Assembly (NCBI GenBank): GCA_937922925.1 | Contig: CALAKU010000021.1 | Location: 1-58,999, forward strand | Length of the DNA: 58,999 nucleotides | DNA from: an uncultured Arenicella sp. | Lineage (GTDB): Bacteria > Pseudomonadota > Gammaproteobacteria > Arenicellales > Arenicellaceae | Reading direction: 5' to 3' | Shown here: piece after piece, positions 8,631-19,392 of the stretch | Numbering within the stretch: position 1 is the stretch's first letter | Layout of the letters: the number at the start of each line of letters is the position of its first letter | Notes under the pieces: generated by a model | What the model saw: the letters and a program-made list of their open reading frames with translations, nothing else | What the model was told of the DNA's origin: nothing | Databases searched by the model: none | Made by a program: the position numbers and the translations under genes

Positions 8631-9560
8631 ATGAAGTTAATACGTGGCATTGATGAGCTAAAACAACTTGAGCCTCAGCCCTGCGTGGCCTCAATTGGCA
8701 ATTACGATGGTGTGCATCGAGGCCATCAAACCGTGATTGCGACCTTACTTGAGCAAGCCAAACGTCATGGTGTGCAGTCGACTGTGGTTACCTTTGAGCC
8801 GCTCGCCAAAGAATTTTTTGCGCCAGACTCGATTCAGCGTTTAAGCAGTATAGAAGAGCGCGCTCGGCTGTTGTTTGATTGCGGAGTAGACCAAGTTCTG
8901 TGCATCGAATTCAATAGTGATTTTGCCTCATACTCACCAGGTGCTTTTGTCAAAGAGGTGCTGGTAGAAGGTCTTTTAGTGCGGCATCTAAGCGTTGGTG
9001 ATGACTTTCGGTTTGGCCGTAATCGGCAAGGTGATTTCGCCATGCTTTTGGAACTAGGCACGCAATACGGTTTTGACGTTGCGGCGCACGAGACCTTTGA
9101 GCTTGATGGTGACAGAGTAAGTAGTGGCCGAGTTCGTCAAGCCCTCAGTATCGCCGATTTTGAGTCTGCTGAAAGGCTGCTTGGAAGACCGTATCGAATC
9201 AGTGGTAGGGTGCAAATCGGTCAGCAATTGGGTCGCACGATCGATTATCCAACGGCTAATTTGCTGATGGGTGACTATCGATTACCGCTTGCCGGTGTCT
9301 TTGCGGTGCAAACGTATTGGGATGGGCAGTGTTTTAATAGTGTTGCCAATCTTGGAACGCGGCCAACAGTTGATGGCAGCGAAAACCGTTTGGAAGTTCA
9401 CTTGTTTGACTTCGATCAAGACCTCTACGGCCAAGAGATAAGTGTCGAATTTATCGCTAAAATTCGAGATGAAAAGCGCTTCGATTCCTTGGACGATTTA
9501 AAGAAGCAAATCAATATTGACGCACTGACGGCGCGTAAACTCCTCGAAGAACTAAATTAG
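8631..9560 (+). CDS. ribF: Bifunctional riboflavin kinase/FAD synthetase
   Basis: 309 residues. The N-terminal nucleotidyltransferase half carries GNYDGVHRGHQ and the FRFGRNRQG and SSGRVRQAL motifs; the C-terminal flavokinase half carries GRTIDYPTANL and the closing barrel. Converts riboflavin to FMN and then FAD in the cytoplasm. It precedes ileS, its conserved partner position. Confidence 0.96.
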   Translation: MKLIRGIDELKQLEPQPCVASIGNYDGVHRGHQTVIATLLEQAKRHGVQSTVVTFEPLAKEFFAPDSIQRLSSIEERARLLFDCGVDQVLCIEFNSDFASYSPGAFVKEVLVEGLLVRHLSVGDDFRFGRNRQGDFAMLLELGTQYGFDVAAHETFELDGDRVSSGRVRQALSIADFESAERLLGRPYRISGRVQIGQQLGRTIDYPTANLLMGDYRLPLAGVFAVQTYWDGQCFNSVANLGTRPTVDGSENRLEVHLFDFDQDLYGQEISVEFIAKIRDEKRFDSLDDLKKQINIDALTARKLLEELN

Positions 9561-9692
9561 GGCCAATACTTGGCGGATAAGTCCAACCCAAGCATTGGTC
9601 GAATAGCTTATCTGGCCTAAAATACCCACATAAGTGCACCGGTCAACACGATAAGGTTGTTTGACGGGTGTTATAACGAAGTAGTGAAGAAG

Positions 9693-12527
9693 ATGAGCAA
9701 AGAAAAGCCGGGCAGCCAATACAAAGATACGATCAATTTGCCTAAAACCGCCTTCCCGATGAAAGCGGGCTTACCGAATCGTGAACCGCAGATTCTCAAA
9801 CAATGGGCCGAACTCGATTGTTATCATGATTTGCTGCGCCAACGTGCCGAGGCCCCGCAGTTTTTATTGCATGATGGCCCGCCATACGCAAATGGGGCTA
9901 TTCATATTGGCCATTCGGTCAATAAGATTCTAAAAGACATTATTGTTAAGTCTCGCAACCTTCAAGGCTTTCGCTCACCTTATGTGCCGGGTTGGGATTG
10001 CCATGGCTTGCCAATTGAAATTCAAGTCGAGAAGAAGCACGGCAAAGCTGGGCAAAAGATAGACAAAAAAACGTTTCGCCAAAAGTGCCGTGAATACGCA
10101 CAACGCCAAGTAGAAACTCAAAAAGCCGATTTTGTTCGCCTTGGTATTCAAGGCGATTGGGAAAATCCCTATCTGACCATGGCCTTTGAAACCGAGGCAA
10201 ATATTGTTCGCAGCTTGGCTAAAATCGTCGAAGCGGGGCACTTATATCATGGCTTAATGCCAGTCTATTGGTGCCCAGCGTGCGGTTCGGCATTGGCTGA
10301 AGCCGAAGTTGAATATCAAGACAAAATATCGCCCGCCATTGACGTGAAGTTTGCGATCAACGATGCGCCAGATTTTGCCCAACGAATCGGCCTTGATTCA
10401 AATTCAGTCAACAATGCCAGTGTGGTGATTTGGACAACCACACCGTGGACACTGCCTGCCAACGAAGCCGTGTCGTTGCATCCTGAATTGGACTACGTGT
10501 TGGTACAAGCCGAGGATGATCAACTGGTGTTGGTCAAAGAGTTATACGAAACGTGTTTACAACGTTATGGCATTGACGAGCACAAAGTTATTGCCGAGTT
10601 CCAAGGCAGTAAGCTCGAACGCCTCGAGCTAAATCATCCGTTTTACCGTAAATCCGTACCCGTTATTTTGGGCGATCATGTGACAACTGACGCCGGAACC
10701 GGTGCCGTACATACGGCTCCCGCACATGGTGGCGAAGATTTTGCCGTAGGTAAACGTTACGATTTACCGGTAAACAATCCAGTCGGCGCGAATGGCACAT
10801 TCTTAGAAGCCACTGAGTTGTTTGCCGGCGAGTTTGTGTTCAAAGCAAACCCGCATGTTGTTGAAGTGTTAGAAGAGCGCGGCGCCTTGCTAAAGCACGA
10901 GGACTACGAACACAGTTATCCACATTGCTGGCGACACAAAACGCCAATGATCTATCGTGCTACAGCACAATGGTTTATTGGAATGGAGCATAAAAAGGGC
11001 GAAGACGCCCTGCGCTTTCAAGCGATGAAAGCGATTGATGATGTTCAATGGGAACCAGATTGGGGTAAAGCTCGGATTCAATCGATGATTGAGAATCGCC
11101 CAGATTGGTGTGTATCACGGCAGCGCAACTGGGGCGTTCCGATCACCATTTACCTACACAAAGAAACCGGTGAAATGCATCCTCGTACCCTAGAATTAAT
11201 GGAAGAGGCGGCGCAGCGCATCGAGCAGGCGGGCATTCAGGCTTGGTACGATTTAGACGACGCTGAGCTATTAGGCGATGAGGTTGATGACTACGATAAA
11301 GTCACCGACACCTTAGACGTCTGGTTCGACTCTGGGGTTACCCATCACAGTGTTGTGGACGCGCGAGATGAACTGCAAGGGCCTGCGGATTTGTACCTAG
11401 AAGGCTCTGACCAACACCGTGGCTGGTTCCAGTCGAGCCTATTGTCGAGCGTTGCCATGAATGACGCGCCGCCGTATAAAACGGTTCTCACGCACGGTTT
11501 TACGGTCGATAAAAACGGCAAAAAAATGTCCAAGTCTTTGGGCAATGTGATTCCACCGCAAGAAGTCATTAACTCCCTAGGCGCCGACGTACTGAGGCTT
11601 TATGTGGCCGCTACCGACTATCGTTCAGAAATGACGATGTCGCAGGAAATCTTGCAACGCACCTCTGAGTCGTATCGACGAATTCGCAATACCGCTCGCT
11701 ATATCTTAGGTAATCTGGATGGTTTCACGCCGGAGCAAAGTTTGCCTTTTGATGAACTGCTCGATTTAGATAAATGGGCGGTAAGGCTGGCGCAAAGCTT
11801 GCAGGCTGAGATCGCCAACGCCTACGAGCATTATCAATTTCACGCGATCTACCAGCGGTTGCATCAGTTTTGCGTGGTCGACATGGGTGGTTTTTACTTA
11901 GATATTCTAAAAGACCGTTTGTACACCTGTCGCACTGATTCGCTTGCTCGGGTGTCGGCGCAAACGGCCATGCAACATATTCTAGAGATGTTGGTTCGCG
12001 AACTGGCACCGATCTTAAGTTTCACGGCTGAGGAGATTTGGGGCTATATGCAAGGCGAACGCGAGCCTAGCGTGCTGTACTCAACTCGTTATCATTTTCC
12101 TGATGATGTAGTTGCCGATGAACAAAGCGATTCAAGGTGGAATGCGATCATCGAGGTGCGCAATGAGGTCTACAAAAATATCGAAGCCTTACGCGCTGAA
12201 GGGAAAATTGGCTCCGCTCTAGACGCCAATGTTGCATTGTATGCCGATGGCGAAACCGCAGCCGCACTAAAATCGGTCGAGGCTGAATTACGATTTGTAT
12301 TGATAACATCTGAAGCAAGCGTCGCCGATTTATCGCAGGCCGATGACAATGCCAAGCCCACTGAAAACGTCGATTTAAAAGTCGCCGTTAACGCACTTGA
12401 TCACACCAAGTGTGTTCGCTGTTGGCATCGACGAGAAGACGTCGGTGCTAGCAATGCGCATCCCGAATTGTGTGGCCGCTGCGAAAGCAATGTTGACGGC
12501 GAAGGCGAACGCCGCTCCTTCGCTTAA
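9693..12527 (+). CDS. ileS: Isoleucyl-tRNA synthetase
   Basis: 944 residues from ATG 9693; a TTG at 9657 would add 12 residues unlike the family. Class I motifs are present: HIGH in GAIHIGHSVNKILKD and KMSKS in KKMSKSLGNV. The editing (CP1) domain holds WTTTPWTLPANEAV. A C-terminal zinc site is formed by CVRCW and CGRCES. It charges tRNA-Ile and edits valine. lspA follows after 10 bp. Confidence 0.97.
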   Translation: MSKEKPGSQYKDTINLPKTAFPMKAGLPNREPQILKQWAELDCYHDLLRQRAEAPQFLLHDGPPYANGAIHIGHSVNKILKDIIVKSRNLQGFRSPYVPGWDCHGLPIEIQVEKKHGKAGQKIDKKTFRQKCREYAQRQVETQKADFVRLGIQGDWENPYLTMAFETEANIVRSLAKIVEAGHLYHGLMPVYWCPACGSALAEAEVEYQDKISPAIDVKFAINDAPDFAQRIGLDSNSVNNASVVIWTTTPWTLPANEAVSLHPELDYVLVQAEDDQLVLVKELYETCLQRYGIDEHKVIAEFQGSKLERLELNHPFYRKSVPVILGDHVTTDAGTGAVHTAPAHGGEDFAVGKRYDLPVNNPVGANGTFLEATELFAGEFVFKANPHVVEVLEERGALLKHEDYEHSYPHCWRHKTPMIYRATAQWFIGMEHKKGEDALRFQAMKAIDDVQWEPDWGKARIQSMIENRPDWCVSRQRNWGVPITIYLHKETGEMHPRTLELMEEAAQRIEQAGIQAWYDLDDAELLGDEVDDYDKVTDTLDVWFDSGVTHHSVVDARDELQGPADLYLEGSDQHRGWFQSSLLSSVAMNDAPPYKTVLTHGFTVDKNGKKMSKSLGNVIPPQEVINSLGADVLRLYVAATDYRSEMTMSQEILQRTSESYRRIRNTARYILGNLDGFTPEQSLPFDELLDLDKWAVRLAQSLQAEIANAYEHYQFHAIYQRLHQFCVVDMGGFYLDILKDRLYTCRTDSLARVSAQTAMQHILEMLVRELAPILSFTAEEIWGYMQGEREPSVLYSTRYHFPDDVVADEQSDSRWNAIIEVRNEVYKNIEALRAEGKIGSALDANVALYADGETAAALKSVEAELRFVLITSEASVADLSQADDNAKPTENVDLKVAVNALDHTKCVRCWHRREDVGASNAHPELCGRCESNVDGEGERRSFA

Positions 12528-12537
12528 ATCGATAACA

Positions 12538-13026
12538 ATGCAAGCTCTCTATCAAATACGCTGGTTCGCTTTAACGTTATTCGTTTTGATCATCGATCAA
12601 GTCAGCAAGTATTGGGCTGAGCACGTATTAGGTTGGGCCGGGCGAGTTGAGCTATTGCCGATTTTTGACTTAAGCCTTGCGCATAATCGAGGTGCGGCGT
12701 TTGGGTTTTTGGCAGACGCTGGTGGATGGCAACAAGTCTTCTTCGCAACTTTGGCTATTTTAATATCCACCGTTCTACTGGTTGCGATGAAACGTTTACA
12801 AGCGCACCAGCGACATTTAGCGATTGCCTATGCACTGGTGATCGGTGGAGCTTTAGGAAACTTGATAGACCGTTTGCTTTACCAATACGTAATCGACTTT
12901 ATTCACGTTTTCTATCAAAACGCTCACTTCCCGCATTTTAATATCGCCGACAGCGCCATTTTTATTGGTGCCGTGCTGTTGATTTTTGACGCCTTTGAAA
13001 AACCTTTTTTGGATCGGTCTATTTAA
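12538..13026 (+). CDS. lspA: Lipoprotein signal peptidase II
   Basis: 162 residues from ATG 12538, ten bases after ileS. Four membrane segments; the catalytic aspartate regions are [16 protein letters not shown] and [11 protein letters not shown]. Cleaves signal peptides of diacylglyceryl-modified prolipoproteins. Its TAA shares a base with the ispH ATG. The fkpB gene that usually sits between lspA and ispH is absent. Confidence 0.95.
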   Translation: MQALYQIRWFALTLFVLIIDQVSKYWAEHVLGWAGRVELLPIFDLSLAHNRGAAFGFLADAGGWQQVFFATLAILISTVLLVAMKRLQAHQRHLAIAYALVIGGALGNLIDRLLYQYVIDFIHVFYQNAHFPHFNIADSAIFIGAVLLIFDAFEKPFLDRSI

Positions 13027-13955
13027 TGAAAATTTTACTCGCTAATCCTCGTGGTTTTTGTGCTGGAGTTGATCGGGCCATTGATATCGTTGAACGCGCT
13101 ATTACCTTATTCGGAGCGCCGATTTATGTGCGTCACGAAGTCGTACACAACCGCTACGTGGTCGACGACTTAAAGGGCAAAGGTGCGATCTTTGTTGATG
13201 AGTTGGAAGAAGTGCCCGATGGTTCAACCGTGATTTTCAGTGCTCACGGGGTGTCACAAGGGGTGCAAGACGAAGCCGCAAACCGAGATCTAAAAGTATT
13301 TGATGCCACCTGCCCACTAGTTACCAAGGTGCATATGGAAGTGAAGCGTTATCGAGACAAAGGCATTGAAGTCGTTATGATAGGCCATGCTGGGCATCCC
13401 GAAGTTGAAGGCACCATGGGCCAAGCAGACAGCGGTATGTATTTGGTCGAAGACGTTGCTGACGTTAGTGAGCTCCAACTCAACAATGCAGATAATCTTG
13501 CCTATGTGTCGCAAACTACTTTGTCGGTCGACGACACTCAATTAGTAATCGATGCGTTGAAACAACGCTTCCCGAATATTATCGGCCCCAAAAAAGACGA
13601 CATCTGTTACGCCACTCAAAACCGACAAGACGCCGTTCGTGCGCTCTCGCGCGATGCCGATGTGGTGATCGTTGTCGGATCGCCAAATAGTTCAAATTCA
13701 AATCGGTTGCGCGAACTCGCCCAAGTGATCGGTGTACCGAGTTACATGGTAGATGAAGCCGACCAACTCGATCAGACATGGTTTCAATCGGCTAAGATCG
13801 TAGGTGTAACAGCAGGTGCCTCAGCGCCAGAAATCCTGGTAAAACAAGTGATTGACCGCATCAAAGACTGGGGCGGCCAAGTGGTAAATGAGGCCGATGG
13901 GCCACGTGAGACAGTATCATTTTCATTGCCTATCGAACTGCGAACCTCCTCGTAG
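13026..13955 (+). CDS. ispH: 4-hydroxy-3-methylbut-2-enyl diphosphate reductase
   Basis: 309 residues. The N-terminal [14 protein letters not shown] holds the first cluster Cys; further Cys residues in DATCPLV and [11 protein letters not shown] complete the three iron-sulfur ligands. HEVVHN and FSAHGVS carry the catalytic-site His residues. Last step of the MEP isoprenoid route, which also uses ispD and ispF found near 40-41 kb. Confidence 0.97.
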   Translation: MKILLANPRGFCAGVDRAIDIVERAITLFGAPIYVRHEVVHNRYVVDDLKGKGAIFVDELEEVPDGSTVIFSAHGVSQGVQDEAANRDLKVFDATCPLVTKVHMEVKRYRDKGIEVVMIGHAGHPEVEGTMGQADSGMYLVEDVADVSELQLNNADNLAYVSQTTLSVDDTQLVIDALKQRFPNIIGPKKDDICYATQNRQDAVRALSRDADVVIVVGSPNSSNSNRLRELAQVIGVPSYMVDEADQLDQTWFQSAKIVGVTAGASAPEILVKQVIDRIKDWGGQVVNEADGPRETVSFSLPIELRTSS

Positions 13956-14135
13956 ATACCTAGATATTTTGATTGGTAGATTGAAACCTGCTTTTCACTT
14001 AGTAGTTATGCTATCGACGCGGGCTATTTTGATCGGTTTCACATATCAGTTTCACATAAAATTACCTGCGAGATAAAAGAACGTTCCAGTTTTAGGCATA
14101 ATAGGCGCTTGCGAGAGACGCCGAGCTAATTTGTA

Positions 14136-15164
14136 TTGAAACCCAAACTTCTATTGCCGAACCTTTGCCGTAATTCAGCCCTTTTGGTTGTTCTAATCTT
14201 GGGCCAATTATGTGTGACCATGGCTTGGTTGTTTTTATCTGAAGATTTGTCCCTAACTGGCCTTGGTATGGCCTCACTCTATGGCCTCTTCGTTGAACTA
14301 ATTGCTGTCTTTTTGCTCTGTTACCTTCGCCGCTGGATTGCACGGCTATCTCGTCTAAAGGCCGTGTTTTCGGCGATTTTTTTGCTCACAGTCAGTGTTG
14401 TTATTGTGGAGCTTTGCAATCAATATGTTTTTTCGTTTACCCGATTGGCTTGGATTGATCTGGAGCAACTTTTAGCACGATCATTAGCTGCATTGATTTT
14501 GGCTGGCATTGTTGTGCGATTTTTTATGCTGCTTGAATTATTTGATCTGCGTAGTAAAGCTGAAGCAGAGGCAAAGGTATCGGCATTGCAATCGCGAATT
14601 CAGCCGCATTTTTTATTTAACAGCCTGAATACCATTTCTGAATTAGCCGCCACTAATCCACAGAAAGCCGAAGAGGCGACCACCGCACTTGCCGCCTTGT
14701 TCAGAGCGAGTTTAGAAAATGAACGTAAATCTCATAGCCTTTCTCAAGAGATCGAGTTGTGTCGACGCTATCTCGAGCTCGAGCGATTTCGAATGCAAGA
14801 TAAACTGAATGTCGTATGGCAAGTTAGTATCGAGCAAACTAAACGTTGGAAAATGCCAAAGTTGATATTACAACCTTTGATAGAAAATGCCTTGTTACAC
14901 GGTCTTCAAAAAAACGGTGAAGCTCTCATCAGTATAGACTTCAAAGAAACAAACAGTCATCTTTCGTTGATGATAGAAAACAAGGTGGGCAATGATACTG
15001 TTAAGGAGCACTCGGGGCATGGCATTGGCGTCGATAATATTCGTCAGCGCTTAATGGCACTGTATGACGATCAATTCACTTTCCGCAGTAAAGAGGTTGA
15101 AGGGGTTTACTCCGTGTTATTGAGGATTCCCAAACAACGATATGTCGCAGAGGTTATCGGTTGA
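14136..15164 (+). CDS. AlgZ/LytS-type sensor histidine kinase
   Basis: 342 residues, TTG start inferred; the next ATG would delete the first membrane helix. Four or five membrane segments fill residues 8-140. The His_kinase domain follows with IQPHFLFNSLNTISELA, whose His is the phosphorylation site, and an ATPase domain with LILQPLIENALLHGL (N box) and GHGIGVDNIRQRL (G box). No separate sensor domain is visible. The stop overlaps the regulator start by one base (TGATG). Confidence 0.9.
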   Translation: MKPKLLLPNLCRNSALLVVLILGQLCVTMAWLFLSEDLSLTGLGMASLYGLFVELIAVFLLCYLRRWIARLSRLKAVFSAIFLLTVSVVIVELCNQYVFSFTRLAWIDLEQLLARSLAALILAGIVVRFFMLLELFDLRSKAEAEAKVSALQSRIQPHFLFNSLNTISELAATNPQKAEEATTALAALFRASLENERKSHSLSQEIELCRRYLELERFRMQDKLNVVWQVSIEQTKRWKMPKLILQPLIENALLHGLQKNGEALISIDFKETNSHLSLMIENKVGNDTVKEHSGHGIGVDNIRQRLMALYDDQFTFRSKEVEGVYSVLLRIPKQRYVAEVIG

Positions 15165-15898
15165 TGTTACGAGTTATAGTCGTTGATGATGAGCCTCTAG
15201 CCCGCGCTCGATTGCGTCGTATGCTGGGTGCTGCAGATGCTGAGGTGATCGCGGAAGGTGAAAACGGTGCTCAGGCGATTGAGTTGGTGAAACAACATGA
15301 GGTTGATGTGTTGGTGATAGACATCAATATGCCAACGATGAATGGCATGGAAGCGGTGAAAGCAATAGAGAGTCAATTATCCGCGGCGCCAGCAGTCGTT
15401 TTTTGTACGGCCCACGATGAGTATGCGGTACAGGCTTTTAATACCGATGCGGTTGCGTATTTGTTGAAGCCTTTCTCGCAAAAGGAGTTAGAGCAGGCGT
15501 TAGAGCGTGCAGTCAGACACAGTCAGCTGTCCTCATCCTTAGAGAAGATACCTGGGATTAACGAAGCGCCTGAAATCGTTATGCACTATCAGGGTGAGTT
15601 ACAAAAAGTACGGCTCAGTGAGATTGCCTATTTTTACTCGCACGAAAAATCGGTTTTTGCGGTGATGAAAAATGGTGATGAGGTGTTCATTGATTATTCT
15701 TTAAAACACCTTGAAGAACATTACGGAGACCATTTTATTCGATCACATCGAGCGTATTTAGTGCAAACTAATGAGCTTGTAGCGCTGCATCGCACTGATT
15801 TGGGTTCCCAAGTTAAGCTGAGGTCTTGCGATGTGGCGATTCCAGTTTCAAGACGTCATTTAAAATTCATTAAGGCATGTTTCAAAAACTCACTCTGA
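15164..15898 (+). CDS. LytTR-family response regulator (AlgR-like)
   Basis: 244 residues from ATG 15164. The receiver domain has acidic pair Asp8-Asp9, phospho-acceptor Asp53 in VIDINMP, and YLLKPF. The C-terminal LytTR DNA-binding domain runs from about residue 140 (IAYFYSHEKSVFAV) to the end, with FIRSHRAYLV and VSRRHLKFIK. It forms a pair with the upstream kinase. The 3-prime end overlaps the lipoprotein gene by 22 nt, suggesting one transcript. Confidence 0.92.
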   Translation: MLRVIVVDDEPLARARLRRMLGAADAEVIAEGENGAQAIELVKQHEVDVLVIDINMPTMNGMEAVKAIESQLSAAPAVVFCTAHDEYAVQAFNTDAVAYLLKPFSQKELEQALERAVRHSQLSSSLEKIPGINEAPEIVMHYQGELQKVRLSEIAYFYSHEKSVFAVMKNGDEVFIDYSLKHLEEHYGDHFIRSHRAYLVQTNELVALHRTDLGSQVKLRSCDVAIPVSRRHLKFIKACFKNSL

Positions 15899-16473
15899 TT
15901 TTGATGGTTGTTTTGCTGTTAAGCGCTTGTGGCACGAGTAAGCGTCAACCGGCTAATATTAATAATGTTTGTGAGATCTTTCTCGAGAAGCCTCGTTGGT
16001 ATAAATCTGCCAAACGCAGTGTCAAAAAATGGGGCGGCAATCTGCACGTACCAATGGCGATCATTTATCAAGAATCGAGCTTTAAAGCCAAGGCGAGGCC
16101 TGGGCGAAAGTACTTACTGGGTTTTATCCCAGCGGGCCGTAAAAGCAATGCCTATGGGTATTCTCAGGCCTTAAAAAGCACTTGGGCCGACTACGAAAAG
16201 GCGACCGGTAATGCATGGGCCAGCCGCGATGATTTTCGCAGTGCCTTTGATTTTGTGCTTTGGTATATGGATCAATCGTTCAGCCGTAACCAAGTATCAA
16301 AATGGAATGCCCGCGACCAGTACTTAAATTACCACGAGGGCCAGGGCGGCTTTGCGCGTGGAACTCATTTATCCAAGCAATGGTTGCTTAGCACGGCTGA
16401 TCGAGTCGGAGCTAGGGCGGCGCAATTTGCATCACAGCTCAGTGCTTGTGATGCAAAGTTACAGCGTTTGTAA
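15877..16473 (+). CDS. Lipoprotein with SLT/lysozyme-like transglycosylase domain
   Basis: 198 residues. A short signal peptide ends in the lipobox LLSAC (Cys18), so it should be a lipid-anchored envelope protein. PMAIIYQESSFKAKARP supplies the likely catalytic Glu, and AYGYSQALKSTWADY resembles the GLMQ/GYAQ segment of lytic transglycosylases; the closing NYHEGQGGFARG fits the same fold. It probably cleaves peptidoglycan. It overlaps the response-regulator gene, so cell-wall turnover may be part of that system's output. Confidence 0.8.
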   Translation: MFQKLTLILMVVLLLSACGTSKRQPANINNVCEIFLEKPRWYKSAKRSVKKWGGNLHVPMAIIYQESSFKAKARPGRKYLLGFIPAGRKSNAYGYSQALKSTWADYEKATGNAWASRDDFRSAFDFVLWYMDQSFSRNQVSKWNARDQYLNYHEGQGGFARGTHLSKQWLLSTADRVGARAAQFASQLSACDAKLQRL

Positions 16474-16517
16474 ATATCTCTACGGTCTATTCGAAAGCAG
16501 CGATTTAGAGAATAATT

Positions 16518-19346
16518 TTAACTCGCCTCGGCAAGCTCGTAGTCTGACATCGGCGGGCAAGAGCAGACCAGATTTTTATCGCCGAAAACATTATCAATGC
16601 GCGCGACTGGTGGCCAATATTTGATATTCGGGTCAGCCAATTCATCCGGTTGATAGGCCGTCTTTTTACTGTACGGAATATCAAGTGCATCACTCATTAG
16701 AAATTGCATGGTGTGAGGCGCATTCGATAATGGTGAATTTTTGCTCGCCAGCTCTCCGTCGCGAACCAATTCGTATTCTCGAAAAATACCTTCCATCGCT
16801 CGGCAAAAGCGCTCAATTTCAGCCAACGATTCGCTCTCTGTTGGTTCTATCATCAGCGTACCAGCAACTGGAAAGCTCATGGTTGGCGCGTGAAAGCCAT
16901 AGTCGATAAGCCGCTTGGCAATATCATCAACGCTGACACCATGTTCTTTCATTGGGCGAGTATCGATAATGCATTCATGGGCGATCAAGTCGTTATTGCC
17001 GGTAAACAGAATGGGGTATTTGTCCTGCAAACGATGCGCCACATAATTAGCACTTAAAATGGCACATTGCGTAGCGCGTCTTAAGCCTTGTGCGCCCATC
17101 ATGCGAATGTACATCCACGAAATCGGCAAGATGCTCGCACTGCCAAACGGGGCGGCGCTAATCAATGCGCCAGAGCGAGATTTGTTGACGCCGTCTTTTG
17201 GTAGAAATGGCGCAAGATGTTTGCCCACGCCAATCGGGCCTACGCCCGGGCCACCACCGCCGTGGGGAATGCAAAAGGTTTTATGTAAATTTAGATGCGA
17301 AACATCCCCGCCAAACTGGCCGGGCTTAGCTACGCCCACCAAAGCGTTTAGATTGGCGCCATCAATATAGACTTGCCCGCCAGCCTCGTGCACCGCTTCG
17401 CAGACCTTGGTAACGTCTTCTTCGAAGACACCGTGCGTTGACGGGTAGGTGATCATAATGGCGGCGATGCGATCAGGGAATTGCGCAATTTTGCTATTCA
17501 AGTCGTCGAGGTCAACGTTGCCAGACTCATCGCATTTGACCACCACAACTTGCATATTTGCCATTTGCGCGCTCGCCGGATTGGTGCCGTGCGCAGAACT
17601 TGGAATCAAGCAAATGTCTCGATGGTTATCTCCGCGTGATTCATGAAATGCTTTGATAGCGAGTAAGCCAGCGTATTCGCCTTGCGAGCCAGCATTAGGT
17701 TGTAAAGACATGGCATCGTAGCCAGTACACGCACACAACATGGCTTCGAGTTGGGCAATCATGGTTTGATAGCCTTGGGTTTGATCGGTCGGAGCAAAAG
17801 GGTGAATGTTAGCAAACTCTGGCCAGGTAACCGGCGTCATTTCTGAAGCTGAATTCAACTTCATGGTGCATGAGCCAAGCGAAATCATGGCGCGGTCCAG
17901 CGCAATGTCTTTGTCAGATAGCCGGCGCAAATAGCGCATCATTTCGGTTTCACTGTGATACTCATGAAACACGGGCTGGGTCATAAATTGATCTTGGCGT
18001 TGCCATTTTTGATCGATTGCCTGAGCCAAAGCGAGACTATCGATTTGAGCGCCAAATGCGTTCAGTAGTTCGACTACGTCGCCGTGCTCGCAAGTCTCAT
18101 CGAATGCAATAGAAACCGTGCTCGCATCTCGTTGATTAACATTGTAGCCACGTTGCAAAGCCGCATCGCTAAGCTTTGCGGCATCCACTTCAAACAGGGT
18201 CACGATATCAAAGCGTTCAGCATTGGTCTTAAAGCCAAGCTCCATACAGCCTTGTGCGAAGCTGTTGGCGAGTTGATTCACGCGCATGGCAATCGCCCGC
18301 AAGCGCTCAGGACCTTGATAACAGGCATACAGCGTTGCCATGATGGCGAGCAAGGCTTGGGCGGTACAAATGTTTGAGGTGGCTTTTTCGCGGCGAATGT
18401 GTTGTTCACGAGTTTGTAAGGCCAAACGATAGGCGGGATTGCCCAGAGCATCAATTGACTGACCTACCAAACGGCCCGGCATGGCGCGCTTGTATTTGTC
18501 GCGTACAGCAAAAAAGCCAGCGTGCGGGCCGCCAAACCCAAGTGGTACACCGAAGCGTTGAGAATTACCAACCACGATATCAGCACCAAGTTCGCCGGGT
18601 GTTTTCAATAAACACAGAGCCAACAAATCGCTTGCCATCACCACCAATGCCCCAGCTTCATGAACTTGTTGGCATTGCTCTGATAAATCGGTAACCCGGC
18701 CAAGGGTATCGGGATATTGAAATAAAACTCCAAACATCGATTCGTCTACCGGGCATTCAGTGTGTTCGTCAAAGGTAACTAACTCAATGCCAAGCGGCGT
18801 TGCTCGCGTCGCCAAAATCTCTAGAGTTTGTGGATGACAATGCTCAGATACCATAAATTTTTGGCGTTTACCTTTAAGCGCTCGATGCGCCAGGGTCATG
18901 GCCTCGCCAGCGGCGGTGCCTTCGTCTAACAAAGACGCATTGGCCATGTCCATGCCAGTGAGTTCAGTCACCATGGTTTGAAAATAAAACAAGACTTCTA
19001 ATCGCCCCTGAGAGATTTCAGGTTGATAGGGCGTGTACGCCGTGTACCAAGCCGGGTTTTCAAGTACATTGCGCTGTATGACTTTGGGAGTCACTGTTCC
19101 ATAGTAGCCTTGGCCGATGAGCGATTTGACCACTTTGTTTTGCTTTGCAATTTCTTCGAGTTCGGCTAAGGCTTGCTCTTCGCTTATCTGTGCGCAGAGA
19201 TCTAAAGGCGAGTTGTCTTCGATCGATTTAGGTACGACGGCGGCGGTTAACTCGTCCAGAGATTGATACCCTAGAGTCTCGAGCATAAATTGAACATCGT
19301 TCTCACTTAGGCCTATATGGCGGTCGCTAAAGTTACGCATGGTCAT
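16518..19346 (-). CDS. gcvP: Glycine dehydrogenase (decarboxylating), P-protein
   Basis: About 942 residues from ATG 19346 (or 19340, [10 protein letters not shown]); the longer reading overlaps gcvT and is unlikely. Fused alpha-beta type GcvP, with the PLP lysine in [18 protein letters not shown] in the C-terminal half. It decarboxylates glycine and loads the aminomethyl group on GcvH. It is 46 bp downstream of gcvT; no gcvH lies between or beside them. Confidence 0.97.
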   Translation of the reverse strand: MTMRNFSDRHIGLSENDVQFMLETLGYQSLDELTAAVVPKSIEDNSPLDLCAQISEEQALAELEEIAKQNKVVKSLIGQGYYGTVTPKVIQRNVLENPAWYTAYTPYQPEISQGRLEVLFYFQTMVTELTGMDMANASLLDEGTAAGEAMTLAHRALKGKRQKFMVSEHCHPQTLEILATRATPLGIELVTFDEHTECPVDESMFGVLFQYPDTLGRVTDLSEQCQQVHEAGALVVMASDLLALCLLKTPGELGADIVVGNSQRFGVPLGFGGPHAGFFAVRDKYKRAMPGRLVGQSIDALGNPAYRLALQTREQHIRREKATSNICTAQALLAIMATLYACYQGPERLRAIAMRVNQLANSFAQGCMELGFKTNAERFDIVTLFEVDAAKLSDAALQRGYNVNQRDASTVSIAFDETCEHGDVVELLNAFGAQIDSLALAQAIDQKWQRQDQFMTQPVFHEYHSETEMMRYLRRLSDKDIALDRAMISLGSCTMKLNSASEMTPVTWPEFANIHPFAPTDQTQGYQTMIAQLEAMLCACTGYDAMSLQPNAGSQGEYAGLLAIKAFHESRGDNHRDICLIPSSAHGTNPASAQMANMQVVVVKCDESGNVDLDDLNSKIAQFPDRIAAIMITYPSTHGVFEEDVTKVCEAVHEAGGQVYIDGANLNALVGVAKPGQFGGDVSHLNLHKTFCIPHGGGGPGVGPIGVGKHLAPFLPKDGVNKSRSGALISAAPFGSASILPISWMYIRMMGAQGLRRATQCAILSANYVAHRLQDKYPILFTGNNDLIAHECIIDTRPMKEHGVSVDDIAKRLIDYGFHAPTMSFPVAGTLMIEPTESESLAEIERFCRAMEGIFREYELVRDGELASKNSPLSNAPHTMQFLMSDALDIPYSKKTAYQPDELADPNIKYWPPVARIDNVFGDKNLVCSCPPMSDYELAEAS

Positions 19347-19392
19347 GAATCCGGTTTTGGGTTTATTCGTTTTGAGCTGATTGATGTAGAGG

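Noticed and set aside
12397-12537. 47-codon N-terminal extension of lspA
   Set aside because: It lies within the 3-prime end of ileS in another frame; LspA normally starts at the membrane helix encoded from 12538.
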